Source: Gammaproteobacteria bacterium
Lineage (GTDB): Bacteria > Pseudomonadota > Gammaproteobacteria > Pseudomonadales > Azotimanducaceae
DNA: 54,606 nt
Assembly (NCBI GenBank): GCA_002728675.1
Contig: PBVL01000054.1
Span: 1 to 54,606 of the forward strand
Direction: 5' to 3'
The notes below the pieces were generated by a model. The model was given only the letters and a program-made list of their open reading frames with translations, had not been told where the DNA came from and did not search any database. Below are positions 46,692 to 54,606 of the stretch, one piece after another. The translations under genes and the position numbers were made by a program. Within the stretch, counting starts at the first letter, position 1; each line of letters starts with the position of its first letter.

Positions 46692-47351
46692 ATGGAACGG
46701 AACAACGAGATTGCCGCGGTCATCTTCGACTGCGACGGCGTTTTGGTAGACAGCGAACCGATCGCGAACCGCCTGTTCCATCGGTGCCTGGTCGACCTCG
46801 GGCTGGAGCTCTCGGCAGAGGAGACCAACGACCGATTCATGGGGCGATCGATGCAGGACTGCATCGAAGACGTCGAGCGCCTCCTGGCGCGTCGCGTCGA
46901 TGCGGCCGTCTGGTCCGGACTGGCCGAGCGGACCCAACTCGCATTCGACGCAGAACTGCAGCCGGTCATGGACATCGAGCACGTGCTGCAGGGCCTCGAT
47001 TTGCCCCGTTGCGTGGCATCGAGCGGCAGCCACGGCAAGATTCGGCATTCGCTCCGAATCACCGGTCTCACCCGATACTTCGAGCACATCTGCTCGGCCG
47101 ACGACGTATCGGCGGGCAAAACCGCGCCGGACCTTTTCCTGCTCGCTGCGAAGACCCTTTCTGTTCCGCCCGCAGCCTGCGTCGTCATCGAGGACTCTCT
47201 GCCAGGAGTCCGGGGCGCCGTGGCCGCTGGGATGCGCGCCTTCGGCTATTGCGAGCGCAGTGCAGACGCAGCGCTTGCCGCGGCGGGTGCCACGACATTC
47301 CGGGACATGCGCAAGCTCCCCGCGTTGCTGAAGGGGCGCGTGCTAGGATGA
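46692..47351 (+). CDS. HAD-superfamily phosphatase (YieH/GS1-like)
   Basis: A 219-residue HAD phosphatase with a cap of the beta-phosphoglucomutase/YieH type. The nucleophile motif is FDCDGVLVDSEPIANR at residues 12-27. Motif II is VASSGSHGKI near 108, motif III is the Lys in SAGKTAPDLFLLAAKT near 138, and motif IV is VVIEDSLPGVRGAVAAGM near 160. All catalytic residues are present. The substrate is probably a phosphosugar or similar metabolite. The sppA start lies about 55 bases downstream. Confidence 0.87.
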   Translation: MERNNEIAAVIFDCDGVLVDSEPIANRLFHRCLVDLGLELSAEETNDRFMGRSMQDCIEDVERLLARRVDAAVWSGLAERTQLAFDAELQPVMDIEHVLQGLDLPRCVASSGSHGKIRHSLRITGLTRYFEHICSADDVSAGKTAPDLFLLAAKTLSVPPAACVVIEDSLPGVRGAVAAGMRAFGYCERSADAALAAAGATTFRDMRKLPALLKGRVLG

Positions 47352-47405
47352 AGCATCGTCGGTCAGCGAGTGCGCGCCGACATACGAACCAGAGTTTCCC
47401 CTCCG

Positions 47406-49256
47406 ATGAGTCGAATCTGGAATGCCGTCACGGCAACCAAGAATGCCCTGGGCAATGTGCTCTTCCTGCTGATTATTGGTGCCATCGCGGCGACCGTGTT
47501 CTTCAGCGATGCGCTTCAGGTTCCCGAGCGGGGCGCACTGATCCTCAACCCGAAAGGCGTACTGGTAGAACAGCGTCGTCTGGTGGACCCCCTCGCCGAA
47601 GTGCTCGGCACCGGAGGCGCATCGGAGACGCGCCTGCGTGACGTCCTCGAGGCTCTGGACATGGCCGTAGGTGACCCGCGCATTACCCATGTCGTACTTG
47701 ACCTAGAGAAGCTGCGCGGCGGCTCGATCGCAGCCCTGCTCGAGGTCGGCAACGCGCTGGACGAGGTGCGTGCCTCGGGCAAGCCGGTGTATGCCTTTGC
47801 ACCCTCCTACACCCAGGCCCAGTACCTGCTTGCGGCCCATGCGGACAAGGTCTATCTCGACGCACGCGGGCTCGACCCGCTTGGCCCGGTGTTCCTGTCC
47901 GGACTTGGCGTCTTCCCGATGTTCTACAGATCGGCGCTCGACAGATTCCACGTGCGGGTTCACGTGTTCCGCGCGGGCCTGTACAAGAGTGCGGTCGAGC
48001 CCTGGGAACGTGACGACATGTCCGCGACCACGCGTGCCGAGACCGAGACGTGGCTGGGCACCCTCTGGAAGGTTTACAGCGAACGCATAGCCGACCGCCG
48101 CGGACTGGAAAGGGCGGCGCTTGGAACCTACAGCGACACCTATCCCGCACTGCTCAAAGCGGTGGAAGACCCGAACGATGTTGCGCTCGACGCCGGCCTC
48201 GTGGACAGCGTTCTCACTCCGGATGAATGGAATGACCATCTGACGCAGACGGTGGGTGGACCTCTGCAATCCGGCAACAGCATTTCAATGGACGACTACC
48301 TCTCCGCGACCCGGGCGCCTCTGCCGGTTGTCGCTGAACCGGGTGCGGGTCGCATTGCAGTACTCACCCTGGCCGGAATGATTCTGGACGGCAGACAGCC
48401 GCCGGGAACTATTGGTTCGGACTCGGCGCTGCAATTGATCGAGCGCGCCAGGCAGGATGAGTCCGTGCATGCCCTTGTGGTCCGCGTCGACACCCCCGGC
48501 GGCAGCGCGTCAGCAGCAGAAGACGTTCGGGTGGGACTCGAGTCCCTGCAGAACGCGGGAAAGCCGGTCGTCGTGTCGATGTCCGGTACGGCGGCTTCCG
48601 GAGGCTACTGGCTCGCCAGCACCGCGAACCGCATCTTTGCCTCGGAGGCCACCCTGACCGGATCCATCGGTACGTTCATCACCTTCCCGACGATCAACGA
48701 ATCCCTTGCGGCGCTCGGGATCAACAGGGACGGCGTGGGCACAACTCCGCTCGCGGGCGGACTCGACCCGTTGCGCGGGCTGAATCCAATGCTCGCCGAA
48801 GCGCTCGAAGCAAGTGTCGGCCACACCTACCTGCGCTTCACCAGCCTCGTCGCCCGCGGACGCAACCTCGACAGTGCCAGCGTCGAGGCTCTGGCTCAAG
48901 GCAGGGTGTTCACTGGTAGCACGGCCCTGGACGTGGGCCTGATCGATGCGCTTGGTGGACTCGATGATGCTGTCGCCTCGGCCGCCCAACTGGCCGGCGT
49001 CTCCGACTATCACGTCATCCACCTCGAGCGCGAGCTCAGCGCACGGGACCGACTCCTCCGCGAATTGTCCAGAGTCAGCCTGTCGCTCGGCCTTGCAACG
49101 AGCGAAACGGCACGCGATACGGCGGCCACCCTGGGTTCGACGTTCGGTCATCTTGCAGCCGATGCGGGAATGCTTGCCCGGCTGGCAGGCAGCGCGGCGA
49201 ATGCAACCGGCCCCGCACTCTACGCCCAGTGCCTCAGCTGCAACGTGAGGCTCTGA
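47406..49256 (+). CDS. sppA: Signal peptide peptidase SppA, 67-kDa type
   Basis: A 616-residue inner-membrane serine protease that degrades released signal peptides. One N-terminal membrane helix (NVLFLLIIGAIAATVFF, near residues 17-33) anchors it; the two tandem peptidase domains face the periplasm. The general-base Lys is in RAGLYKSAVEPWERDDMS (K194) and the nucleophile Ser in SMSGTAASGGYWLAS (S398). This matches the Lys/Ser split between the two halves in E. coli. The ATG at 47406 is preferred to the earlier GTG because it puts a normal short cytoplasmic tail before the helix. The C-terminal 60 residues are variable. Confidence 0.92.
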   Translation: MSRIWNAVTATKNALGNVLFLLIIGAIAATVFFSDALQVPERGALILNPKGVLVEQRRLVDPLAEVLGTGGASETRLRDVLEALDMAVGDPRITHVVLDLEKLRGGSIAALLEVGNALDEVRASGKPVYAFAPSYTQAQYLLAAHADKVYLDARGLDPLGPVFLSGLGVFPMFYRSALDRFHVRVHVFRAGLYKSAVEPWERDDMSATTRAETETWLGTLWKVYSERIADRRGLERAALGTYSDTYPALLKAVEDPNDVALDAGLVDSVLTPDEWNDHLTQTVGGPLQSGNSISMDDYLSATRAPLPVVAEPGAGRIAVLTLAGMILDGRQPPGTIGSDSALQLIERARQDESVHALVVRVDTPGGSASAAEDVRVGLESLQNAGKPVVVSMSGTAASGGYWLASTANRIFASEATLTGSIGTFITFPTINESLAALGINRDGVGTTPLAGGLDPLRGLNPMLAEALEASVGHTYLRFTSLVARGRNLDSASVEALAQGRVFTGSTALDVGLIDALGGLDDAVASAAQLAGVSDYHVIHLERELSARDRLLRELSRVSLSLGLATSETARDTAATLGSTFGHLAADAGMLARLAGSAANATGPALYAQCLSCNVRL

Positions 49257-49261
49257 GCCCC

Positions 49262-50125
49262 TCAGAGATCCGCCAGCGCGGCCTGATATTCGAGCGCCCG
49301 TGCGATGTGCCCATCGACGTTGGTTTCGCCCGCGTTGTGCGTCGCGACCGCGAGGTGGGTCGCACCAATGTCGCGCCATTTGCCGGCGTGCCGGCGCCAT
49401 CGGTCGGGATTGCCGCCCGCGTACTGCGCCTGGGCCTGAACGCCAAAGGGTGCGTCGATCCCAAGTGCCTTGCGTTGGTCGAGCATCGCGGTCAGGCAGT
49501 CACGTGCATCGGGGGTGGGTCCCATGACGGGCATCCAGCCATCGCCAAGGCGGGCACAACGATCGAGGAGTTGCGGCGCCGCGCCGCCAAACCAGACCGG
49601 GATGGGTTCGGACGGCCGCGGATTGATGCTCGCCTTGTCGACGGTGTGATAGCGGCCGGCGAACGACAGAGACTCCGACGTCCAAAGGGCGCGCATCAGT
49701 TCCACCTGTTCCGCCTGTCTTCTGCCGCGGTTACCAAACGACTCGCCAAGCGCTTCGTATTCGACCTCGTTCCAGCCGGTCCCAACCCCCAACCGCAGCC
49801 GATTCTCCGAGAGTACCGCAACCTCGGCCGCCTGCTTGGCGACCAGTGCTGTCTGACGCTGTGGCAGCACGAGGACCGTCGTCACGAACTCAATACTGCG
49901 TGTGACGGCCGCCATGAACGCAAACGTCGTGAACGGTTCGTGGAACGCCACGTCCTTGTCATAGGGCCCGCTAAATCCGCCGGGTCGGTCCGGGTCGGCA
50001 CCCAGCACATGATCGTAGATCAGGGCGTGGTCGAAGCCGGCCGCTTCGGCACCCTCGGCCCAGGCCCGGATCGCGCCGGGGTCTGTGCCAATCTCGTTGT
50101 GTGGAAAGACGATTCCAATGCGCAT
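49262..50125 (-). CDS. LLM-class flavin-dependent oxidoreductase (F420-dependent type)
   Basis: A 287-residue luciferase-like monooxygenase fold protein. It begins MRIGIVFPHNEIG and has DHALIYDHVLG, SIEFVTTVLVLPQRQTALVAKQAAEVAVLSENRLRLGVGTGWNEVEYEALG and RGRRQAEQVELMRALW. These are the marks of the TIGR03619-like LLM group that uses F420 or FMN. The start at 50125 is chosen by this alignment; the open frame extends 18 codons further. F420 genes are not in the window, so the cofactor is unknown. It lies about 20 bases after the dehydrogenase at 50145 on the same strand. Confidence 0.82.
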   Translation of the reverse strand: MRIGIVFPHNEIGTDPGAIRAWAEGAEAAGFDHALIYDHVLGADPDRPGGFSGPYDKDVAFHEPFTTFAFMAAVTRSIEFVTTVLVLPQRQTALVAKQAAEVAVLSENRLRLGVGTGWNEVEYEALGESFGNRGRRQAEQVELMRALWTSESLSFAGRYHTVDKASINPRPSEPIPVWFGGAAPQLLDRCARLGDGWMPVMGPTPDARDCLTAMLDQRKALGIDAPFGVQAQAQYAGGNPDRWRRHAGKWRDIGATHLAVATHNAGETNVDGHIARALEYQAALADL

Positions 50126-50144
50126 CGGGATACTCCTTGGCCTT

Positions 50145-51203
50145 TCAGCGTGTTTGGCAGCGAGCCAGAATGGCGTCACACAGGTCGGTGGTCGATGCGT
50201 TCCCGCCCTGATCCGGCGTCAGCACCCGACCCTCGGCGTAAACCTCGGCGATCGCGCCGTGTATCCGCGTGGACACCTCGTTCATGCCCATGTAGTCGAG
50301 CATCATGCAGGCCGACAGCAACGTTGCGGTGGGGTTGATGACATGCTGCCCGGCGATGTCGGGCGCGGTGCCGTGGGCCGACTCGAAGTATGCGTAGTCA
50401 TCGCCATAACACCCGCTCGCTGCCATACCGAGGCCCCCCACAAGTCCGGCGGCCGCATCCGAGAGGATGTCACCGTAGAGGTTCGGCATGACCACGACAT
50501 CGAAGTCCTGCGGGCGTTTGCACAGGCGGTTCGCAAAGTCGTCGACAATGAACATCTCGAACTCGACGTCGGGGAAGTCCCTCGCGACGTCGATGGCGAC
50601 GTCCCGGAACAGCCCGTCAGTGTACGAGAGCATGTTGTATTTGCTCGTTGCGGTCAGTTTGCCTCTGCGGGTCCGCGCGAGTTCGAAGGCTTTCGTAATG
50701 ACCCGGCGCGAGCCCTCGTCGGTAATGACCTTCAGCGCATAGCGCCCGTCGAACTCGGCGAGCGGACGGCGTGAAGTCCGTGACTTGAGGCCTAGTTCGG
50801 CAAGTTCCGGCACGTCGCCTTCGATGCCCAGGTAAAGGTCTTCGAGGTTTTCCCTGACGATGATGAAATCCACGCCCTCCGGATCGGCCAGCGAGCTTTT
50901 GTAGCCCGGGAACCATCGAGTCGGACGCACATTCGCATAGGTCTGCTTGCCCCAGCGCAGGTAGAACAGCGCCGCCCCGCTCTTGCCGCTCGTGGAGCCG
51001 AACAGCGTTGTCTCGCTGGAGTCGATCAGTGTTTTGGTATCGTCCGGCAGCGCGTGACCGGTCGCCTCGATCGCGGCTTCACCAACGAGTGGGTACTGCC
51101 AGTCGATCTCCGGGACAAGGCTACCGATCAGCGAGACGACCGGCGCCATCGCCTCAGGGGCGGCGTCGTCGCCCGGAATCACGACAACCTGACGGGTGTT
51201 CAT
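50145..51203 (-). CDS. Isocitrate/isopropylmalate dehydrogenase family protein
   Basis: A 352-residue beta-decarboxylating dehydrogenase. It starts VVVIPGDDAAPEAM and contains NVRPTRWFPG, FIIVRENLEDLYLGIEG with the conserved Tyr, TSKYNMLSYTDGLF with the catalytic Lys, MPNLYGDILSDAAAGLVGGLG for the metal-binding Asp pair, and SAHGTAPDIAGQHVINPTATLLSACMMLDYMG for the cofactor site. The arginines of the substrate loop match neither isocitrate nor isopropylmalate enzymes clearly by eye, so the substrate remains open (isocitrate, tartrate or a related malate). It is paired with the LLM oxidoreductase and divergent from the His-rich exported protein. Confidence 0.85.
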   Translation of the reverse strand: MNTRQVVVIPGDDAAPEAMAPVVSLIGSLVPEIDWQYPLVGEAAIEATGHALPDDTKTLIDSSETTLFGSTSGKSGAALFYLRWGKQTYANVRPTRWFPGYKSSLADPEGVDFIIVRENLEDLYLGIEGDVPELAELGLKSRTSRRPLAEFDGRYALKVITDEGSRRVITKAFELARTRRGKLTATSKYNMLSYTDGLFRDVAIDVARDFPDVEFEMFIVDDFANRLCKRPQDFDVVVMPNLYGDILSDAAAGLVGGLGMAASGCYGDDYAYFESAHGTAPDIAGQHVINPTATLLSACMMLDYMGMNEVSTRIHGAIAEVYAEGRVLTPDQGGNASTTDLCDAILARCQTR

Positions 51204-51282
51204 CGGCGTTCAGGCCTCGTTCAGTTGCGGGGCGCTAACTTATACCCGAGTTGGTCGTGAAAGTCGCAGACGAGGAAACCAG

Positions 51283-51819
51283 ATGAGCATAGCAGTCACC
51301 ATCCTGACGGCAGGGTTGATCCAGGTCGCGGCTGCGCCCGCGCTGGCAGACGGGAGTGACTCGACAGAGAGCGCCGAAGCTATCGTCGCCGAGCACATGG
51401 ATCGCCTGCCGCTCGACGATGGGCAAGCAGTTGTCATCAACCACGATGCGAGTCGGGTCGTGACTGACGACGATCCGCAAGCGGGCATCATCCCGGACAA
51501 CCCTCGTCGCGCAGCGGTCGAGTCCCTCCTGATTCGCAGATACCGGGTTGACGCCGACGGCCGACACCACGTCGAGTATGACTACAGTGAGGGTGAGATG
51601 CGCAACTCGAGGGTCCGCCCCCTACGGCACGACCACCGCCATCATCACCACCACGCGCTGGACGGCCTCGCCGTCGGACTTGCCCTCGACCTGCCCTACG
51701 TTGCATCCCACAACTACGATCGCCACGACCGCCATGGCTACCGATCCTATCGGCACGGCTACCGGAGTCATGCCCGGGCGCATCGCAAGCACCGCCGTCA
51801 CCATCGCCGCTGGTGGTAA
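51283..51819 (+). CDS. His-rich exported protein of unknown function
   Basis: A 178-residue protein not assigned to a family. A signal peptide is likely (MSIAVTILTAGLIQVAAAPALA). The mature N-terminal half is acidic (ESAEAIVAEHMDRLPLDDGQ). From residue about 108 it holds HDHRHHHHHAL, then a hydrophobic stretch, then a His/Arg/Tyr-rich tail containing a repeat (GYRSYRHGYRSHARAH) and ending HHRRWW. Such clusters can bind metals such as zinc, nickel or copper, but no metal gene is nearby. GAGGAAA precedes the ATG at 51283; the longer frame from 51196 lacks this. It is divergent from the dehydrogenase at 50145 and convergent with the helicase. Confidence 0.7.
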   Translation: MSIAVTILTAGLIQVAAAPALADGSDSTESAEAIVAEHMDRLPLDDGQAVVINHDASRVVTDDDPQAGIIPDNPRRAAVESLLIRRYRVDADGRHHVEYDYSEGEMRNSRVRPLRHDHRHHHHHALDGLAVGLALDLPYVASHNYDRHDRHGYRSYRHGYRSHARAHRKHRRHHRRWW

Positions 51820-51904
51820 TGCGTGCAGGGCGAATGGGAAGTCTGGCAGACCTCCCTGCGGCATCCGTCATGCGTGGAGTTTGCCAGGCTGTGCGGCGAG
51901 GCCG

Positions 51905-54358
51905 CTATGTGCCCTCGCCGGACGCTGCGGTTGCAGCGTCTCGTCCGGTCATCGCGGAGCTCGCAACCGATGCGGCGCTCGTCTCGGTAGCCCCGCGCCA
52001 GAACGCGTACAGGGCTTCATTGAAGCGGGCGGGCTGGACGACCTTAGGCGCCCAGCTCGACGGCATCAGCTCGCGGTAAAACGGCTGCGTGAAACGCGCG
52101 TCCACCAGGCACAGGGCGCCCCGGTCGGCTTCGGTCCGGATCAGGCGACCGGCCGTCTGCAGGACGCGCTGCATCCCCGGGTATTGATAGGCGAAACGTT
52201 CACCCTCCTCGCCAAAGTGATCCCGGGTCAGGTCGCGTTCGACCTCCGGCTGGGGGATTCCGACGCCGACGACCATCACTCCGACAAGCCGGTCACCGGC
52301 GAGATCGATACCCTCGCCGAAAATTCCGCCCATCAACGCGAAACCGGTCACCCTGGTCCCGATCTGGAAACGCGCGAGCCACGCTTCGCGCGCCTCTTCG
52401 TCCATGTGCCGGGTCTGATGCGCCACCTCCTCGCCGGATTCGGCCGCGTAGTGTTCGGCGACGAGCGACAGGTACGCATAGGACGGAAAGAACACAATGT
52501 GGTTGCCGGGCTTCGCGCGGACAAACGTCGCGATCGCACCCGCCACCTCCGACGCCGTTCGCTCACGAGCCCGAAACGTGGTCTGGATCGGCAGCAGGAA
52601 CACGCCCAGATTCTCGCTCGGGAATGGCGACGCCAGCGCATACCATTGCGCATCCTCCCGCACCCCGAGCAGGCGCTCGTAGTAGCGTTTGGGAAAGAGG
52701 GTCGCGGAGAACAGCACGCTCGCCGCTGCCCGCGCCAATCCTTCGCGTAGCTGTGGCGCGGGGTCCACACAGAACAAGCGGGCCCTGAACCTGCGCTTGC
52801 GATCCTCCACGATCGACACGTATGTCGCGGAGTCGTACGCCTCTGCGGTTCTGACAAACCTGACCACATCAAAGTACACGGGAAGCAATGCCGCCTGCGT
52901 GTCGTCATCAAGCCCTTCCCTCAGCATCTCCTCCGCTTCACTAACGAACGTCCTGAGGCGCGCAATGAAGCGCGCCGGGAGCTCGCCGGACGTCACGATG
53001 CCCTGCTCCGCCAGGTCGGGGAGTGACTTGCGGAACTCGAGGAACCACCGGTTGGCGCGCATCAGCAGTTTGCCCACCCGACTCGCCGGCCCCGCCCCGC
53101 GCCGTGCCTCGAGGAAGGTCTCCTTGTCGAGCCCGGCGGAGAACATCTCACGCCCGCGGTCCACCAGGTTGTGGACCTCGTCGATCAGAAACACGTACGG
53201 GCTGGAGTCGTCGGCATCGAAGAAACGGCGCAGATAGACCACGGGGTCGAACGCGTAGTTGTAGTCGCAGATGATCACGTCGGCGGCGCGCGCGGCATCC
53301 AACGAGAGCTCGAAGGGACACACGACGTGCGCCCGGGCAACCTGCTCGATCGCCTCACGATCGAGATGGTCGGTCGCAAACGCTTCACGCACTGCACGCT
53401 CGCGTCGGTCGAAATAGCCCCTCGCGTACTGACAGACTTCCGGATCGCACGCGGTGCCGGTAAAACAGACTTTCTCCTTCGCGGTGATCGTGACCGACCG
53501 CAACCGCATCCCGACGTTCTGCATGTCCCTGAGCGCGGACTCGGCAACCTGGCGGCCGACAGTCTTGGCGGTCAGGAAGAACACCTTTTCGCGATGACCT
53601 CCCTCGAGCGCGCGCACGGCGGGATACAGGACCCCCATCGTCTTGCCGATCCCGGTCGGAGCCTGAAGCACCACTTCGCCGCCCGCGATTGCCGTGCGCC
53701 AGGCGGTGGTGGCCAACGCCCGCTGCCCCGGGCGAAAGGCGCCGAGGGGAAACGGCGCCCCCAGCGTCGTGTCCCGAAGCGCCCACCAATCCGCCAGACG
53801 CACCAGTTGCCGACAGTAACGCGCGACCGTGTCGATGTAGAAATCGTGCAGCGAAGCGCGGGAGGCCAACGTCTCGTAGGTGTGCTCCTGACCGTCATCA
53901 AGATTCAGGTAACACAGCCGCAGCACGATCGAGTCGCTGTCGATCTCCGCGAGCAACAGGTGGGCATAGATGCGCAGCTGGCCCCAGTGCAACTTGTGAT
54001 GCGACTCGGGCAACATCGCCGGGTTGCCCCGCAGCGTCTTGATCTCTTCCATCTCGACCGGCGAGCGGTCGGCAAACACGCCGTCCACGCGCCCGTTCAA
54101 CGCCACAACCACGACGCGCTCGTCAGCGCCCGGATCGTCGCCTTCCCGAACGCGGTCTCCGCAGACGGCGAACCTGCCGGTCCCGGCGACCCTGCGCTCC
54201 GCTTCATAGCCCTGACCGCGTGCCCGCTGGAGCTGCTGGTGACCCCGGATTCCCTCGAGTGCGGTGCTGCGCCCCGAATAGCGATCGTCGATATCCCCGC
54301 TCATCAGCGTGTGTTGCACCAGCGCCTTGACGGAGATGCTGGCGGTCAGTTCCTCCAC
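51905..54358 (-). CDS. DinG/XPD-family ATP-dependent DNA helicase with PD-(D/E)XK-like N-terminus
   Basis: An 817-residue superfamily 2 iron-sulfur helicase. The N-terminal 180 residues resemble a PD-(D/E)XK nuclease: DGVFADRS, then EMEEIKT near residue 104, where the acidic residue and Lys fit the E-x-K motif. Walker A is QAPTGIGKTMGVLYP near 235. Four Cys of an iron-sulfur site are in VCFTGTACDPEVCQYARG (about 296-307) and HVVCPFE near 347. The DEAH-type motif is FLIDEVHNLVDRG near 389. Late motifs include QYPGMQRVLQTAGRLIRTEADRG. The start is GTG at 54358, overlapping the upstream stop by 13 bases. The pairing with the VRR-NUC gene supports a role in DNA repair. The C-terminal 30 residues are low complexity. 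Confidence 0.88.
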   Translation of the reverse strand: MEELTASISVKALVQHTLMSGDIDDRYSGRSTALEGIRGHQQLQRARGQGYEAERRVAGTGRFAVCGDRVREGDDPGADERVVVVALNGRVDGVFADRSPVEMEEIKTLRGNPAMLPESHHKLHWGQLRIYAHLLLAEIDSDSIVLRLCYLNLDDGQEHTYETLASRASLHDFYIDTVARYCRQLVRLADWWALRDTTLGAPFPLGAFRPGQRALATTAWRTAIAGGEVVLQAPTGIGKTMGVLYPAVRALEGGHREKVFFLTAKTVGRQVAESALRDMQNVGMRLRSVTITAKEKVCFTGTACDPEVCQYARGYFDRRERAVREAFATDHLDREAIEQVARAHVVCPFELSLDAARAADVIICDYNYAFDPVVYLRRFFDADDSSPYVFLIDEVHNLVDRGREMFSAGLDKETFLEARRGAGPASRVGKLLMRANRWFLEFRKSLPDLAEQGIVTSGELPARFIARLRTFVSEAEEMLREGLDDDTQAALLPVYFDVVRFVRTAEAYDSATYVSIVEDRKRRFRARLFCVDPAPQLREGLARAAASVLFSATLFPKRYYERLLGVREDAQWYALASPFPSENLGVFLLPIQTTFRARERTASEVAGAIATFVRAKPGNHIVFFPSYAYLSLVAEHYAAESGEEVAHQTRHMDEEAREAWLARFQIGTRVTGFALMGGIFGEGIDLAGDRLVGVMVVGVGIPQPEVERDLTRDHFGEEGERFAYQYPGMQRVLQTAGRLIRTEADRGALCLVDARFTQPFYRELMPSSWAPKVVQPARFNEALYAFWRGATETSAASVASSAMTGRDAATAASGEGT

Positions 54359-54606
54359 GCGACATCCACTACCGACGCAGGGATTCCGAAGTCGGCAAAC
54401 GCGTGCAACCAGCGCTTCTGGTTGTCCTGCAGCGCGTCCCCCGGCCCTTTCACCTCGACGAGGCGATAGCCGCCGTCATGCGTGAAGACGACCAGATCCG
54501 GAAAGCCGGTTCGGTTCCCGCGCGGATCTGTGAGGATGCGTTCGCTGACATCACGCAGGTGGCCACCCGGGATCCGCTCGAGCGCGCGCTCGAGAAGACG
54601 TGGCGT
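54346..54606 (-). CDS. VRR-NUC domain nuclease, C-terminal part (FAN1-like)
   Basis: Only the last 86 residues lie in the window; the gene continues beyond the edge. They contain RGNRTGFPDLVVF, then YRLVEVKGPGDALQDNQKRWLHAFADFGI. The PDLVVF Asp and the EVK motif are the metal-binding residues of the VRR-NUC fold. The best known bacterial members of this type are FAN1 homologues, which cut crosslinked DNA, but shorter VRR-NUC proteins exist, so the full family cannot be decided. It is translationally coupled to the helicase. Confidence 0.8.
   Translation of the reverse strand, partial: TPRLLERALERIPGGHLRDVSERILTDPRGNRTGFPDLVVFTHDGGYRLVEVKGPGDALQDNQKRWLHAFADFGIPASVVDVAWRN

Noticed and set aside
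46631-47641. A 336-residue open frame overlapping the HAD gene and sppA
   Set aside because: The HAD and SppA frames carry catalytic motifs; this frame crosses both genes and resembles nothing.
51825-51860. GCAGGG..CCCTGC structure between the His-rich gene and the helicase as a terminator
   Set aside because: The stem is interrupted and no T-run follows on either strand; a terminator function is not supported.
53171-54469. A 432-residue open frame on the plus strand
   Set aside because: It is antisense to the helicase, which has all of its motifs. The shadow has no conserved motif.
1-54606. CRISPR arrays, tRNA/rRNA genes, insertion sequences, prophage
   Set aside because: No regularly spaced repeats, cloverleaf-like segments, transposase or integrase motifs or phage genes were recognised by reading; a dedicated search was not possible here.

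Overview
This window is GC-rich, gene-dense DNA that looks like the chromosome of an uncultured, aerobic, lipid- and amino-acid-degrading gammaproteobacterium. The inference rests on three things: a type II secretion cluster in the usual gammaproteobacterial order, SOS boxes of the CTG-N10-CAG type, and relatives such as DUF2959, DUF4823-like, DUF1285 and the roughly 338-residue PyrB that I associate with Gammaproteobacteria. No rRNA, tRNA, CRISPR array, transposase or phage gene was seen.

Layout. 1-1637: two decayed genes, a TrkA-N/RyR-domain protein and a SLOG-like nucleotide-sensor protein, both frameshifted. 1638-4099: SOS-controlled imuA-imuB. 4150-4697: a 5'-truncated, frameshifted DUF2959 relic. 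4881-13176: a five-gene propionyl-CoA to succinyl-CoA operon (carboxyltransferase, atypical biotin carboxylase, epimerase, mutase, MeaB GTPase). 13439-16813: dnaE2 with its own tandem LexA boxes. 16827-24689 (minus): gspM-L-K-J-I-H-G and gspF-E. 25006-25914: a LysR-type regulator. 26026-32682: pyrB, then isovaleryl-CoA dehydrogenase, both methylcrotonyl-CoA carboxylase subunits and a nucleoside hydrolase. 32753-36525: etfA/etfB (minus) divergent from ETF-ubiquinone oxidoreductase. 36535-39386 (minus): an unrecognised gene, DUF1285, a frameshifted lipoprotein and moaA. 39519-40522: a YiiX-like hydrolase with a damaged 5' end. 40732-46641 (minus): murF, a GNAT acetyltransferase, two acyl-CoA dehydrogenases and an acyl-CoA ligase. 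46692-49256: a HAD phosphatase and sppA. 49262-51203 (minus): an LLM oxidoreductase and an isocitrate/isopropylmalate-type dehydrogenase. 51283-51819: a His-rich exported protein. 51905-54606 (minus): a DinG/XPD-type helicase with a nuclease-like N-terminus and the end of a VRR-NUC nuclease.

How it fits together. Acyl-CoA ligase, three acyl-CoA dehydrogenases, ETF and ETF-QO make a route from fatty or branched acids into the quinone pool. Leucine carbon passes through isovaleryl-CoA dehydrogenase and methylcrotonyl-CoA carboxylase. Odd-chain and branched carbon ends as propionyl-CoA and is carried to succinyl-CoA by the 4881-13176 operon. The error-prone mutasome (ImuA, ImuB, DnaE2) is split into two loci about 9.4 kb apart on either side of the propionyl-CoA operon. 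Both loci carry almost the same tandem LexA-box promoter. This is the most striking architecture in the window, together with the decayed RyR/SLOG pair beside it.
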